Shown here one piece after another: positions 38,516-64,000 of a DNA stretch of 64,000 bases. The notes under the pieces are model-generated. The model had not been told where the DNA came from. It saw only the letters and a list, made by a program, of their open reading frames with translations, and did no database searches. The translations under genes were made by a program, and so were the position numbers. The stretch lies in contig CM049306.1 in assembly GCA_026874595.1 (NCBI GenBank), positions 53,228,019 through 53,292,018 on the forward strand. Reading direction: 5' to 3'. The DNA comes from Sipunculus nudus (lineage: Eukaryota; Annelida; Sipuncula; Golfingiida; Sipunculidae). Position 1 is the stretch's first letter; every line of letters begins with the position of its first letter.

Positions 38516-40301
38516 TCATTTTCATATTGGTTCACAATGAATTTGACTCAATTTTTTAGTAATGCCATTGATATGATATAACAGACATAACTTACCCAAA
38601 ATGAAATTATTGTTGATGTGGAAAATTTGATGTCTTTACAATTTAACAACTAGAGAATCTCTAATTAAGAATCTATGCAGATAATGCACAGGACAGGAAC
38701 TTATAATAGCAAGATACAATTCACCCTACACATGGACAGGTCCCGACCTCTCTGCTGTGAATACAGACCTCCTATCATCATATTTATATTCAAACTTATC
38801 AGTCACACGCATCAGTAACTGTCTGATATCAGTTGGATCTCCCCATCCAACCTTGTATCAAAAGAACATGTTTTAGCATTCTTACTTTCTTTGGAGAACC
38901 TGGCATAACCTATTTGGAAAACCTGAATAAGGTTATTGCAACTTATTTCCAAGGACTATTGGCAAAATGCACGATTTTCAGCACTCTGCGAGTCATTTTA
39001 CTCATTGATCATGGGCCACTAGTCTCGTTAGTCTTCTGGGTTGCACCCCCCACCTTTTTCTCAAAATACTTGATCCACCCCAGTTAAGAGTATACTGGAA
39101 AAAACACATTAGTTTGTTGTTGGTAGAGGTGGAAACTTAGTGATATTGTCAAATTTGATTGATATTTTTTTACTTTAATAAGTAATAAGTTGATAGGATT
39201 GATATGTTTTATCCAATATTTCCCAATTGAAAAACTATAAAACTTTAATCTATTTTTTGTTGGGGGGGGGGGGGAAACCATTTCATCTCTGTAAGTTTGC
39301 CGCATCTCCTATCCCCTTCGCTCTCCTCTAGAACGGCACTCATCGAAGTGCATGCATATACCTTTCCCAAGGAAAACATCGTATTCCTACCCCCCCCCCC
39401 CCCCCCGCCCCCCATCACCGGAACCGCACCAAATTGAATTGGATCTTACTGGCCTAGGTGCCACCTCATAAAAATCATGGCAATCAGTTCAGTAGATTTT
39501 TGCGGAATTCTACTACTGATGTAGAACTCCAGTCAAAATTGTCATCGTATAGTGTTTAACGTTTAAATCGACGGACAGCGGATCATTTGGCAAAAGCGCT
39601 AATTTCTGCTAACAAAATCGCTAGTCAGAATGTTATTATAAATGATAATAGCATACTACGCGACCGTCTTATTGAATAACGTCGGAATAATACAGAGCAA
39701 CTGTAAGGATATGTTTATGAGTGCATGTGTGTATGCATATTGTTTATAGCTTATAAGATATTTTTGACATTTTAATTGAAGCCGGACACCTCTAAAAGAG
39801 CCTTTTTATACAATTGGATCAATACAAGTAAGTCTGGAATTTTATTTGCAAGATAGAGGGCCATATTTTCTGCTCAGCGTGGGAAGATGACCAGTGGTGA
39901 ATCCAGGCCTCTCAAGCATTTAACCTTGAATCTAAAACACTAAACTAAATTTTCAGTACAAATTCGCACATTGTTAGCTCGCTTGGCCCCTCAGGCGCCT
40001 TGATGGTATTTTGTGTACAGACAAGCTACCGGGATTACACTATAAATACTAACACTACATAAATAGATGACATCACTTATGTCTAATACAATAATTGTGA
40101 CTATATATATCACAAAAAAAGCTATATTTTCAATGTGTATATTGTCCTCATGCACCAAAAGCGCTCGGATTGCTGTTAGTATAAATTTCGGTTACATGTT
40201 CTTCCTGGATTAAATTTTGTGTAATTATTACTTATCTGGCATTAACGTAGCGATTTTCACGCGAGATCATTCCTCTTTATAAAAAAAATATACATGTACT
40301 T

Positions 40302-40303
<2 letters not shown>

Positions 40304-40368
<65 letters not shown>
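40304..40368. repeat. (AT)n microsatellite
   Basis: Uninterrupted AT repeats, about 32 units. Confidence 0.95.
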
Positions 40369-40370
<2 letters not shown>

Positions 40371-40590
40371 GAGTTACTACTTTATTGGTTGAACCATTAT
40401 AAGTACACATTCATCCTCAAACGTAACAGCCACTAATAATTCATAGACCTACTAAACAATTCGAGAGCCTTTGTCCTCACTTTTGTTATAAATTTAGTCC
40501 GCCAATGATGAAAATTTTTCTTCCTTCAGTGTCACAAGAACTGAACATGATAATCTGTCAAATGTTGTGTTTAGGCCAAGTTCTTTCTTT

Positions 40591-40871
40591 AAGGATAGGT
40601 CCATGGCCTGTTGGTGACACTGTCTATTGAATGAGGATGAAGGTATCCAAATGATAAGAATAATATGTTATTATTAAGCCTTCTGGATTTCATGTTTTAT
40701 ATGCACTGGGTTATACCTGGTTAATCCATAATTCAAAACCTGTCGTTAAGACATTAGAGCGAATCTCTGAGGTTCAACGAGATTACACCATTTTGCAATT
40801 GAGGCACCGGCGGGATTCGAACCAGGGACCTTCAGCTCTGAAGTTGGCCAAGAGTTCAAACTATCTGAAAT
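40591..40871 (-). mobile_element. tRNA-derived SINE, copy 1
   Basis: The head carries a perfect RNA polymerase III B box, GGTTCGAATCC (minus strand, 40813-40823), inside GGTCCCTGGTTCGAATCCCG. The tail is shared with two other copies (CCATGGACCTAT at its end, CATCCTCATTCAAT inside). About 280 bp. Confidence 0.75.
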
Positions 40872-41415
40872 TAAACAGATGCATACCGATTTATATATCT
40901 TTAAATACAAAGATGGTGATATAAGATTCAGTTTTGTTATTAGATAGTTATAATTTGATGAATAAAGTTTTTTTATTTTTACCAGGACGAATACGAGAAC
41001 TGCCGTCCTAGGTTGTGACCACCAAAACCGGCGCTTCTTTACATGCTTGACGAGTGTGTACCTTCCAGAGTATGTGATATGTCATGCACAATAATTATAT
41101 TTGACTGATAAGTTATCTTAAACATGATTTGTCCCAGGTATACATAATTATCCACTTTGGCAATGTTGGAAACGTTAAAAGGTGTGCATTTTCATTATTT
41201 TTTTTGTGATTAAAATTATTCAGTGTACCGGTTAAAGACCATGCATAAAAATGTCTCATATGGAACATTTCACATAAAAGCAAATATTTAAAGAAGAGAC
41301 ACAGAAAGATTATTTGTAAATTTTACAAATTGTATTTACATTTGATACCTCATCAACAGTTTATTTGTTATTGATAATTTATTTTAGATTAAATACATTT
41401 TAAAAAGTTCTATTT

Positions 41416-42745
41416 TAAATCTAGGGACCCATGGGTCTCGACGCTTGGCTGAATTTGTCTAAAAGGGTATGTTTTGAGCTTTTTCAAAATGTGGGTCCTG
41501 TGATCAAGTTTGAAGCCAATCTTTCTATGCAAACTGGAGTTATCATCCATAAACTAATTTGTGAATGGATGGGCCCTGTGACATTGACCTTTGAGCTTGT
41601 GAATCAAAATATTAACAGAATCTTCCCCCATTGTCAAATAAGCCACATGTGGTAGATAGAAGGTTTGAGATGAAAAGTTTGGTGTAAAATGCATCTGCAA
41701 TCGTTTAAAAGAAGCGGCCCTGTGACCTTGGCCTTTGATCGCATTACCCCAAACTCGAGTTCTAATATTACTGGTGGACTATACGTTATGTTTGAAAACC
41801 AATATTATCTGGAAGCAGATATGTGGACAGATGACTCCTGTGACCTTTAAACCCAAAATGTATAAGATTTTTCCACTATTGGCAGTTGAGCAATATCTGG
41901 AACATGGAAGGTTTGGGATGAAAATTTTGGCTTATAATGCATCCACAATCCTTTTAAAGAATTGGGTCATATGATCTTGACCTGTGACCTCATGACCCAA
42001 ACTATAAAGGTCCATACTTTATTGGTGGGCTATGTATAAATCAAATTAAAACCAATATGCAATATGTCAATCCAAACTGGAGTTATCATCCAAAAACAAA
42101 CATGTGGGCAGATAGCCCCTGGGACCATGACCTCTGTGACCCCATAATCAATCAGGTTCTTCCCCTATTGGCAGGTCAGCTGTAAGTGCTAGATGGAAGG
42201 TTTAGGATGAAAGGTCCAGCTTAAAATGCATCCGAAATCTTTATTAATAAGTGGAACCTGTGACCTTGACCTATGACCTTATGACACCAAAATCAACAGA
42301 ATTCTTGTTTTGGGATGGATCATATATACGTCAAGTTTAAAAATCGATATGTTAATCCAAACTGGTGTTATCATCAGGAAACAAATTTGACGGACATACA
42401 GGGTGATTACTATGGGGCATCCTCTTTTTCAAGCGGGGCTCTAATAAGCACACAAGGTTTCAGGACACTAGATGAAAACACAGTTCCACAGTTGCAAATC
42501 TGATAGTATCTATAAAATTGCGCAGTCTCAAAACAAAAGAAAAAAATGCATAAAAAATAGAAAAAAATACAACTGGCGCCACCAGTCTTCAGGAAGTGAA
42601 TAAACCAGTCGTAATCAATGAACACACCAGGTTTCAGGACACTAGCTCTAGATGAAACCACAGCTGAGAAACTGACACATTTGCTTATCCTTTGGCGGTC
42701 TCAAAACAGAAAACAAGGGACCTATGGGTCACTGTGCTCAGCTGA
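41416..42745 (+). repeat. Repeat block with TGACCTTTGACCT units and left-end motifs
   Basis: Starts with GGGACCCATGGGTCTCGACG and TTGGCTGAAT, the left-end motif. It contains at least six degenerate units around CCTGTGACCTTGACCTTTGA with AACTGGAGTTATCATCC between them. It ends with a partial R2 unit (GGCGCCACCAGTCTTCAGG near 42575) and a second left-end motif at 42717. Probably several nested or adjoining elements. Confidence 0.6.
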
Positions 42746-42857
42746 CGTTAACCTTGAAGGTAAAAATCTAAAATAATATCAAATGGAGATAAAGTGTAAG
42801 AGGAAGAGGTAATAAAGGCCATTGTTGGTTTATATGATTGGTTTGTATTGATGAGCA

Positions 42858-43013
42858 AGAAATTGTTGCAAATAATATTTTGTGACCTGACCATGTGTTT
42901 CCTAATGTTGAAACTGAAGCATGTGAGCAGTTTGTGAACAAATCATCTGTACAATTACCATGATCATTAGTTGGCTTTTCGATTAACTGTTGACATTTTA
43001 GTAGTTTACACAT
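42858..43013 (-). pseudogene. Detached EEP endonuclease fragment
   Basis: The minus strand reads KLLKCQQLIEKPTNDHG and then TWSGHKILFATIS, which lines up with the last third of the endonuclease at 38320-38480 (HLLHCQQLITEKTTDHGS and TWSDHTVLF). The SDH catalytic aspartate is replaced by glycine (SGH), and the upstream active-site motifs are missing. It is a remnant of another Helentron or a related non-LTR element inserted in the opposite direction. Confidence 0.7.
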
Positions 43014-43707
43014 TTGTTCAATCGAATCTTTTTTTGTATAATATATATTATTAAATATATGTTTTTTTTATGAAATGTATACAGTTGAAATATAACTAAT
43101 TAACAACATAAAACATGGCAAACAAAGCCTGATCTCAAATTCTGCTGATGCAGGAAAATAATGAACAAATGTTTGTAATAAATCCTCATTTTTTATCACA
43201 TCAATTTTTTTTTTAAATTTAAGTTTATATTTCTATACATTTTCAATATAACATATATATCTGAATATAAAAGTTGATTCATTATTCTCAATTGCATCAT
43301 CATAAATCTCAATCTTGTCAGATAACACCACATCATGCATACAAATGTTTATTTATTTTTTACCACAAAAATATATCTTTTAAATCTGCAAAACAATAAA
43401 TATCTAAAAAAAATACTTGATTTAGATTTCACAATTTTTAATTGTGTCTTTATTTATCAATAATGGCTTCATATTTTATCATAATTTAAGCATACTGATG
43501 GGTTCCATTATGATTGGTAAAATGATTAAAAAGAAAAATGATTTCTTTAAAAATGCTACATTACACAACATTGCATCTTCTGGATTACACCTTGAATTTC
43601 TTTTTCAAGGAAAGTTTTTGCATATCAGAGTGGAAACAACATTACAATTAAGGAGATACAGTGAAAACAATAACAATACTGCAGAACACTTGGTGGGTTG
43701 AGGTTGC

Positions 43708-43776
43708 GGGGGGGGGGGGGGGGGGGGGGGGTGATTGGGGTGGTGATATGAGAGGGGGGGGGGGTGATTGGGGTGG
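43708..43776. repeat. Poly(G) tract with GGTGATTGGGGTGGT units
   Basis: Two G runs (43708-43731 and 43753-43763) joined by TGATTGGGGTGGT repeats. Other long G or C runs lie at 21769-21788, 27147-27171, 39261-39274, 39391-39413, 55510-55526 and 62325-62343. Confidence 0.9.
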
Positions 43777-43930
43777 TAATATCAGAATAACTGTACACCT
43801 GTCACAGCAGGGGATCTCCCCCAGTGACTGTAACAAATCAGAAACCCTGGCATAGCTGACTTCCAGTGACCTGGAGTGGGACCCTACATCTGTAACCTCT
43901 AATCAAAGCAAATGACTACATGAGAGCCTC

Positions 43931-44672
43931 AAGAATAAAAATCGATAACTAGCTTAATTTTCAAGCTTTTATTTCCAAATTTCAGATTTAAACAAATTAA
44001 ATATTTATGTTTACATGCTGTGAAAATTAAATCAATGGTACTTACAGGAAAAAAACGTGCCATGGTTAAAGTTGGGCAAAATTTAAGGTACTGATTTTAT
44101 TTTTATGCTAATTACTTAAAAAATTTACAAAAATCAGATCTAATTTTGGGTAAGCAATTGAATCTTAATTAAACATAGTTATATACTTGGGAAAATAGAC
44201 TCTAGTTTCAAAATTTTTCATGTTAAGTGAGTAAATATTTTTCCTGATTTTTTACAAAGTCCATTATGTTTGGGCCCATAACTTAAAGAATTTATACTTA
44301 ACAGACTTAATTTCTGGCATGTACATAGGAACTATATGGAAGAATATTTATGGAAAATATGAGGAAAAACAGATGAGTGGTTTTGATATTAGGCAGTCCT
44401 GAAGTGTGAAAATAGGATTTTAATAAAAAATTGAGGTTTTTCCTTAATTTCTCAAAGGAACGAAGTCGCAAAGGCCCAGTTTTCGGCTTGGTAGGAGATC
44501 TTGGGGACATCTAACATTATGCTGAATTTTGGAATCCCAGGTCTTACGGTTTCAAAACATGCCACATCTACGGACGGACGGACAGACGGACGGACGGACG
44601 GACAGACGGACGGACGATGGACAATGGACCACATCTATAGCTCAGATGACTTATAGTCAGCTGAGCTAAAAA
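43931..44672 (+). repeat. R1 repeat, copy d
   Basis: Nearly the same as copy c over its length, with the longest ACGG tract of the window (44573-44626) and an intact hairpin end at 44634-44672. Confidence 0.85.
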
Positions 44673-44998
44673 ACTGTGGGAAAAATACAGGGCGCGCCAC
44701 CAGTTTTCGGGAACTCGAAACCCAAGTCATGGTCAAGATTCAAGGCAAGATTGAGGGCAATTTAAGATTTAAGAATTATTCGGGGAGGGGGGGGGGGGGG
44801 TGCTTATAAGCCCAATAGCTCAGAGGATATGGGTCAGAGTGAATTAACATCATATTTACAAAGAGATTTAAAGACCTACAAGACCCTGAATATAGATTAA
44901 GGTTTCTAGGGTCTGCTAACGGACAGCCAGACGGATGACAGACAAAGCGCGCCATTCCTATACCTCAGTTGACTTTCAGTAAGCCGAGTTAAAATAGA
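44673..44998 (+). repeat. Partial R2 unit with degraded right end
   Basis: Begins at the R1 copy d end. It carries GGCGCGCCACCAGTTTTCGG, a G run (44785-44800), CCAGACGGATGACAGAC and a decayed hairpin (CCTCAGTTGACTTTCAG, then GCCGAGTTAAAA). Confidence 0.6.
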
Positions 44999-45283
44999 TT
45001 TATTACTTTAAACCTCGAACAAAACATTAATTGAAGCATTGTGTATTGTTTTCATTATAAATCCTAACTTATGTAATAAAGTATAATTTGATTCAGATTA
45101 CTGTAGTTTTGCTTACAAGTGAGAACCGAATTTGATCTGTACATTAATTGAAAATGGTGTCCCCTTGGAACAGCGCAGACACATGGACTGGTCTGACAGT
45201 TACCGAGGTAACTGCCACTTCTGTTTCAAGTCGATCCTTCTAACTTTACAATAACCGCGTGGTACCTCTGACAAATAAGACAA

Positions 45284-45390
45284 CATTGGCGGATCAAGGG
45301 CCCCCCGCCCCCACCAAATTTTGCAACCTGGACTTCTTTTAGTCTTCCTGAGTTGGACCCTCCCCTTTCCAAAATCCTGGATCCGCCCTG
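45284..45390. mobile_element. MITE family M2, copy 2 (short)
   Basis: Left TTGGCGGATCAAGGG and right inverse of CCAGGGCGGATCCAGGA, about 107 bp. It shares the GGCGGATC(C)AGG end with copy 1. No clear target duplication. Confidence 0.6.
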
Positions 45391-45767
45391 GTCAGCACAT
45401 TAACTATATGAAAAACTTAATAAAATTGTTGGAAAAAATGTGCTTTTTTTGTATTAAGGTGGTACAAAACCAGCTCAGCTTCAGGTAAAATTAAACACAT
45501 ACATCACGATGGATTTACAATTTATTGCATCAAAATAAAGTATATATGTAACATATATAATGGTCTGAAATTTCAAAATCTGAACTATAGTTCCATCTAC
45601 CAAACTCAGACTTGTACACTTAGGCCACATTTAAACAGACCTGATGTGACAACAATAAATTCAGCACTTAAAAAGAGGCCACCTTATACAAAGACCTGCA
45701 TAGCTGTGACAAGTGTACCTTTTGTACATACAATAGTGGATAAATACATCAATTTTTTTTCACCAGA

Positions 45768-45921
45768 GGTCTGCTGCAATAAGCTGACTCAAGTAGAGTG
45801 GGTAACTAAAGCCCAGGGCTATCTGTGTCACTATGGTAACCATTATGATGTCCCAATTGTAACAATGGCATTAAAGCTTGATACTAAGCTTAGGTCTGGT
45901 AAAATGTTATTGCAGCAGACC
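45768..45921. mobile_element. 154-bp MITE with perfect 15-bp inverted ends
   Basis: GGTCTGCTGCAATAA at 45768-45782 and its exact inverse at 45907-45921. CCAGA flanks it on both sides (45763-45767 and 45922-45926), a 5-bp target duplication. A 107-codon open frame across it (45646-45969) has no recognisable protein features and is explained by the element. Confidence 0.75.
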
Positions 45922-45926
45922 CCAGA

Positions 45927-48369
45927 AGGAGGGGCAGCAAGCAGGCATTCAATCAACCCCCAACCCTAAACCAAGAGAACTAACCCTTCAATTTCCACAA
46001 GAACTTGATGTTCTTGAAAACATATTTAAGTTTTGACACATTATGCATTTCTGCACGGGACTCTCAGTTCTCCTTAAAGTCAATTTGGTTTTTAAAAACA
46101 CCATACCCTTTTTTTTTAAGAAAAACCTACATATTTGTCCATTTTTCACAATAATGAATATATATTACTTTTTTGGTATAATGAAAGCATATATTTTCCA
46201 TTAAATTGCAATGAAAGATTTTTAAAATTTAATTTGAAACCTTACTGAACAAATGTGCAATCTTTGGATTTCAACAATAACTGAAAGTAAATGAATTATC
46301 TCTGAAAAGTATAAAATTGAAGCTATAATAAATAATGTGATTTCTTGTAATGAAGAAATAGTCTGATTTCACTAATAATATTGAATTTGTCTCAACTCAG
46401 ACTTTCACAGCAGTTTGCTACACAGTTAACATCAAACTGATGGCTACCTGTTAAAGGTGACCACCCTGCAATGATGACCTCCTCTACTGGTCTAAAATGT
46501 TGTCATGCATAGGAAGATTTTAATGTTTTTTAGGTGAATCAGTACAGTATGAATACTGCCACCTGGACTGGATATACTGTATTTCTTCCACTGAACAACC
46601 ACTGATTCTTTATAAATCACTGTACCACTAAATGATACATAGCTCACTATATTATGGAGTAATTATAAAATATAGATTTGAATAAGACAGACCGAATGAA
46701 TATACATCTCTGAAGATATAGATGACATGATCCAATCAGGTATGATGTTTTTTAGCTCTGCGTATTTACTTTGGGACACATTATTTTTAATCTGACAGAC
46801 CTGACATGCACAAATTGAAAAAGAAATATATAAACAATATACACAATTATAAATTATTGAGGACTGTGTTTCCAAGAAATGCTAATTAATTTGAGCTCAA
46901 TATGGATGTTTGGCATATTTAAATGTACATATATGCATTAAAATAATGGTATACATACACTGAATAACTATTCTCCCCCCCCCCCCCTCCTGAAATAAAT
47001 GTTTTTTTTTTTTGTAATATATATTGAAACCAGGCACTTAAGACCTCCATGGTGTAACTCTTTGATCACATGATCCATGTCCTTTGATGGTTCAATGATC
47101 ACATGACTTCCCTACTGATCACATGATTCCATTTCCTAAGACAGTTCAACAATCATGTGACCTTACATCACAAGACAGCTCACTAATCACATGATCCCAA
47201 ATTTCAATACAGCTCTCAAATCATGATTCATGCCTCATGAACTCGCACTGATCACACGCTTTCAAAATGGCTGTGCAGGCTGCGTGTATAATTAGTTTAA
47301 AATTACTAAATCTATCTACCATTTCTGTACATTTTTTTCCATAACCAAGACTGCAAGTTCCAACATACCAGTCTTACCCAATTTGTAAAAGTGTGTTGTT
47401 GTCTCTCCAGATACGTATGGGTGCTGTGTGTGTGTGTAGTGTGCAGTTTACCTAGTTCAATGTTCATTCCCATGACAAATGTTTTTTTTACTTCAGGTGT
47501 TTGATGAATTTGTATTTACAGATGATTTACACTATACAGTCCAAATGCACTGTCACGGGGGCATAGGTAAATTATTTTGATTCAGGAAACTAGATCTAAG
47601 TCACTTTGTCCTTCAACAGAAAGATGGCGTCATTACACAGGCAGATATGGAACAGTTTGTTCTTTAAGAATACTTCTGATCAGTTGTAAAAAGTTAAATT
47701 ACCAGGTGTTCACACCTACTCAAAACTGTATTTCTACAAATTAAGACATCTTATATACAAAAATATTTAAAAGGTTATGGTTAAATTAGATCAAGTAAAA
47801 TCTGCCATTTTTATTTATTAAATGCAATTTTATCTGTGTTTTTATTCAAAATGTGCACAAGAGGTGTTTGTAAACTAAAATTGACTAGTAATGAAAATAT
47901 AATGATTTAATACATTATAATTATATCAATATTGATTGATTCTTGTAAAACTCAATGTGTGTATTCAAAGCAATCTAAATGGCCAAAAATACAAGAACGG
48001 AGGTAGGAAGTAAATTTAGAGCAAATTGTGTAAAATAAATAACAAAAAAGACAATCAGTATTACCACAGCCGTGAAAACCCTGCTGGTTACACTAGAAAT
48101 ATAACAGCTTTAAGGTTCAGTGTTACAGAAGATCTAGAATTATTCAGGGGATATTTAAGTTTTTGGATTCTGTAACTGATCAATTCCCTTGAAAATAAGA
48201 ACTCAACAAAGTTAAAAAACATTTTAAAATCAATGAACAGTCTCAATGATCTCCTAGTCAAATATCATAAATGTGATATACCTCAATTTCCATCTTTCAC
48301 ATTATTAAAGGCAAAATGATTTTACAAGCAATATATTCTTCAAATAACATTGAAGTAACATGAAGGCAA
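45927..48369. other. No supported gene
   Basis: AT-rich intergenic DNA beyond the ARMH3 3' end, with a C run at 46976-46987 and the GATCACATGAT repeats. No exon recognised. Confidence 0.45.
47060..47260. repeat. Degenerate short repeats around GATCACATGAT
   Basis: At least six copies of GATCACATGA(T/C) or a near variant at roughly 25-45 bp spacing. The core TCACATGA is close to palindromic. Confidence 0.6.
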
Positions 48370-48656
48370 AAAAAAGGGAATGGTTCTCAGGCATTTTTTT
48401 TCCAGAAATCGGTGCAGGTGGGCGATATTTTATATTTTACGTTTTTTTTTGTATATGTCGATAAAAATGTCATATAATTGGGGAAATGCATGAAAATAAC
48501 AGATTTTTTTTGCTTATAGGTAAAAGCATTACATGACAAAGGAAATCTGATCAAAACTGTATTATTTTATCTTCTTGAAAAATAAATTTTTTATGTGGGT
48601 GGGGGGGGGGGGGTAAAATTGACAAGGGCGCTGCCTAAGAACCATACCTTTTTTTT
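48370..48656 (-). mobile_element. MITE family M1, copy A
   Basis: Terminal inverted repeats: AATGGTTCTCAGGCATTTTT at the left and the inverse of AAGGTATGGTTCTTAGGCAG at the right. Just inside the left end, AGAAATCGGTGCAGGTGGGC matches the inner right end of copy C, so copy A is inverted relative to C. It lies downstream of the ARMH3 stop. Confidence 0.7.
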
Positions 48657-49067
48657 GTCTGAAAGGAGTTGTTTTTTTATAAAGCAACCAATATTTCTTT
48701 AAGTCTGACTTACAAGTAAATGTAATTGCATAATATACAATATCAGGAACACTTCTGAAAAAAAAAACACTTCTGAAGATATACTCTGAAGCTCATGGAG
48801 CTCATTTATTTTCAAACCAAAGTAAAATGCTATGATTGCCATCCCCTTACCTGAGCACTTCAGGAATAATGAACAATCCCTTCTGTTTGTGTGACAGTCA
48901 ATTAGCCCATCAATGCCATTTAACTCACTTCAGACCAATGAGATTTCCCCTTACATGCTTTATATAATGCTGATTATTATTAATAACGTAGCTTTCTACT
49001 GGAATGTCAACTACTGTCAATGTACTGTCAAAAGGGATATCTGATTGTACTGATATTATATTTGACT

Positions 49068-49142
49068 TTGTCTCCACCATTCCACTAATGTATCATACAC
49101 CATTCCACTAATGTATCATACACCATTCCACTAATGTATCAT
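49068..49142. repeat. 24-bp tandem repeat, three units
   Basis: CCATTCCACTAATGTATCAT then ACA, repeated exactly. It lies just 3' of the ARMH3 stop. Confidence 0.9.
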
Positions 49143-49502
49143 AAGAGGCTAAGGATCACTCAACAAATTACACTTATCATATAATCAACTGATCATGAAT
49201 ACTACGTGTATTAACTTTTGACTTCAGGGCAGCTAGGCAAACATTTGTACTTCTGACACATATTAAACATTTGCCCAATCAAACCAAGTATTATTACAAT
49301 TTGAAACTGTACAAGAATCAGCAACATATTGTCTATCATACAAAATCTTAAAAGTAATTGTATCCCATAACAAACTGCTACATGCCTCTAAATATATTTG
49401 AATGAATTTACAGAATGACTAAAAGTATACAGTGCTATGGCACTGCATTAGATTCTGGTAAACTAGCATGATTTGTACAGCTTGGAACTTAATTGTTGCA
49501 TG

Positions 49503-64000
<14,498 letters not shown>

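Larger units (their letters stand above)
38516..41415. other. No gene; Helentron 3' flank and SINE
   Basis: The 3' end of the Helentron must lie in the first part of this stretch, but no CTAG-type hairpin end or repeat of its left end was evident. The remainder is AT-rich with G/C runs, a microsatellite and SINE copy 1. Confidence 0.45.

Noticed and set aside
43648-43855. Gly-rich or Pro-rich frames on both strands
   Set aside because: Translations of the poly(G) tract.
45646-45969. 107-codon plus-strand frame
   Set aside because: A MITE with perfect inverted ends sits inside it, and no family resemblance was seen.

Overview
The window is animal genomic DNA: AT-rich, intron-bearing, with little coding sequence and many repeats. 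Two features point to a marine lophotrochozoan, most likely a bivalve mollusc. One is the C-terminal half of a conserved animal gene split into short exons. The other is a repeat content of Helentron-type transposons, short interspersed elements with tandem-repeat cores and ACGG microsatellites (resembling bivalve 'pearl' elements), a tRNA-derived SINE, several MITEs and long AT microsatellites. The phylum is an inference; no marker gene settles it.

Layout. 1-15.9 kb: repeats and unassigned AT-rich DNA, with no supported gene. 15.9-23.4 kb: a candidate five-exon minus-strand gene of 131 codons, product not recognised. It starts in a CpG-rich patch near 23.4 kb and ends beside a poly(A) signal near 15.95 kb. 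All four junctions keep one open frame. Its introns hold a 39-bp minisatellite and a 667-bp inverted-repeat element full of hairpins. 23.5-32.2 kb: MITEs, seven tandem 335-bp units, a candidate plus-strand terminal exon at 29.55 kb, and a further dispersed repeat. 32.25-38.5 kb: a decayed autonomous Helentron on the plus strand, with a basic coiled-coil repeat region, a cysteine-rich domain, HUH/Y2 Rep, a Pif1-like helicase and a fused EEP endonuclease, broken by many frameshifts and stops. 38.5-49.5 kb: mostly non-coding, with a detached second endonuclease fragment, repeats and small MITEs. 49.5-64 kb: fourteen minus-strand exons of ARMH3 (C10orf76), 406 residues ending at the natural stop; the 5' part lies beyond the right edge.

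Three structural observations stand out. (1) The intron after ARMH3's third-last exon holds about 19 copies of a 40-bp unit that is a copy of the exon end plus its 5' splice site. (2) Several dispersed repeats fit one architecture: a left end with ACCCATGGGTCA then GCTCAGCTGA, a tandem-repeat core, an ACGG tract, and a right-end hairpin containing the inverse of GCTCAGCTGA. This is what a non-autonomous Helentron family should look like. (3) Four copies of an apparently distinct inverted-repeat element cluster within 6 kb of the ARMH3 3' region. ARMH3 acts in Golgi PI4KB/PI4P biology; the other genes here are transposon genes or unidentified, so no pathway links the neighbours.
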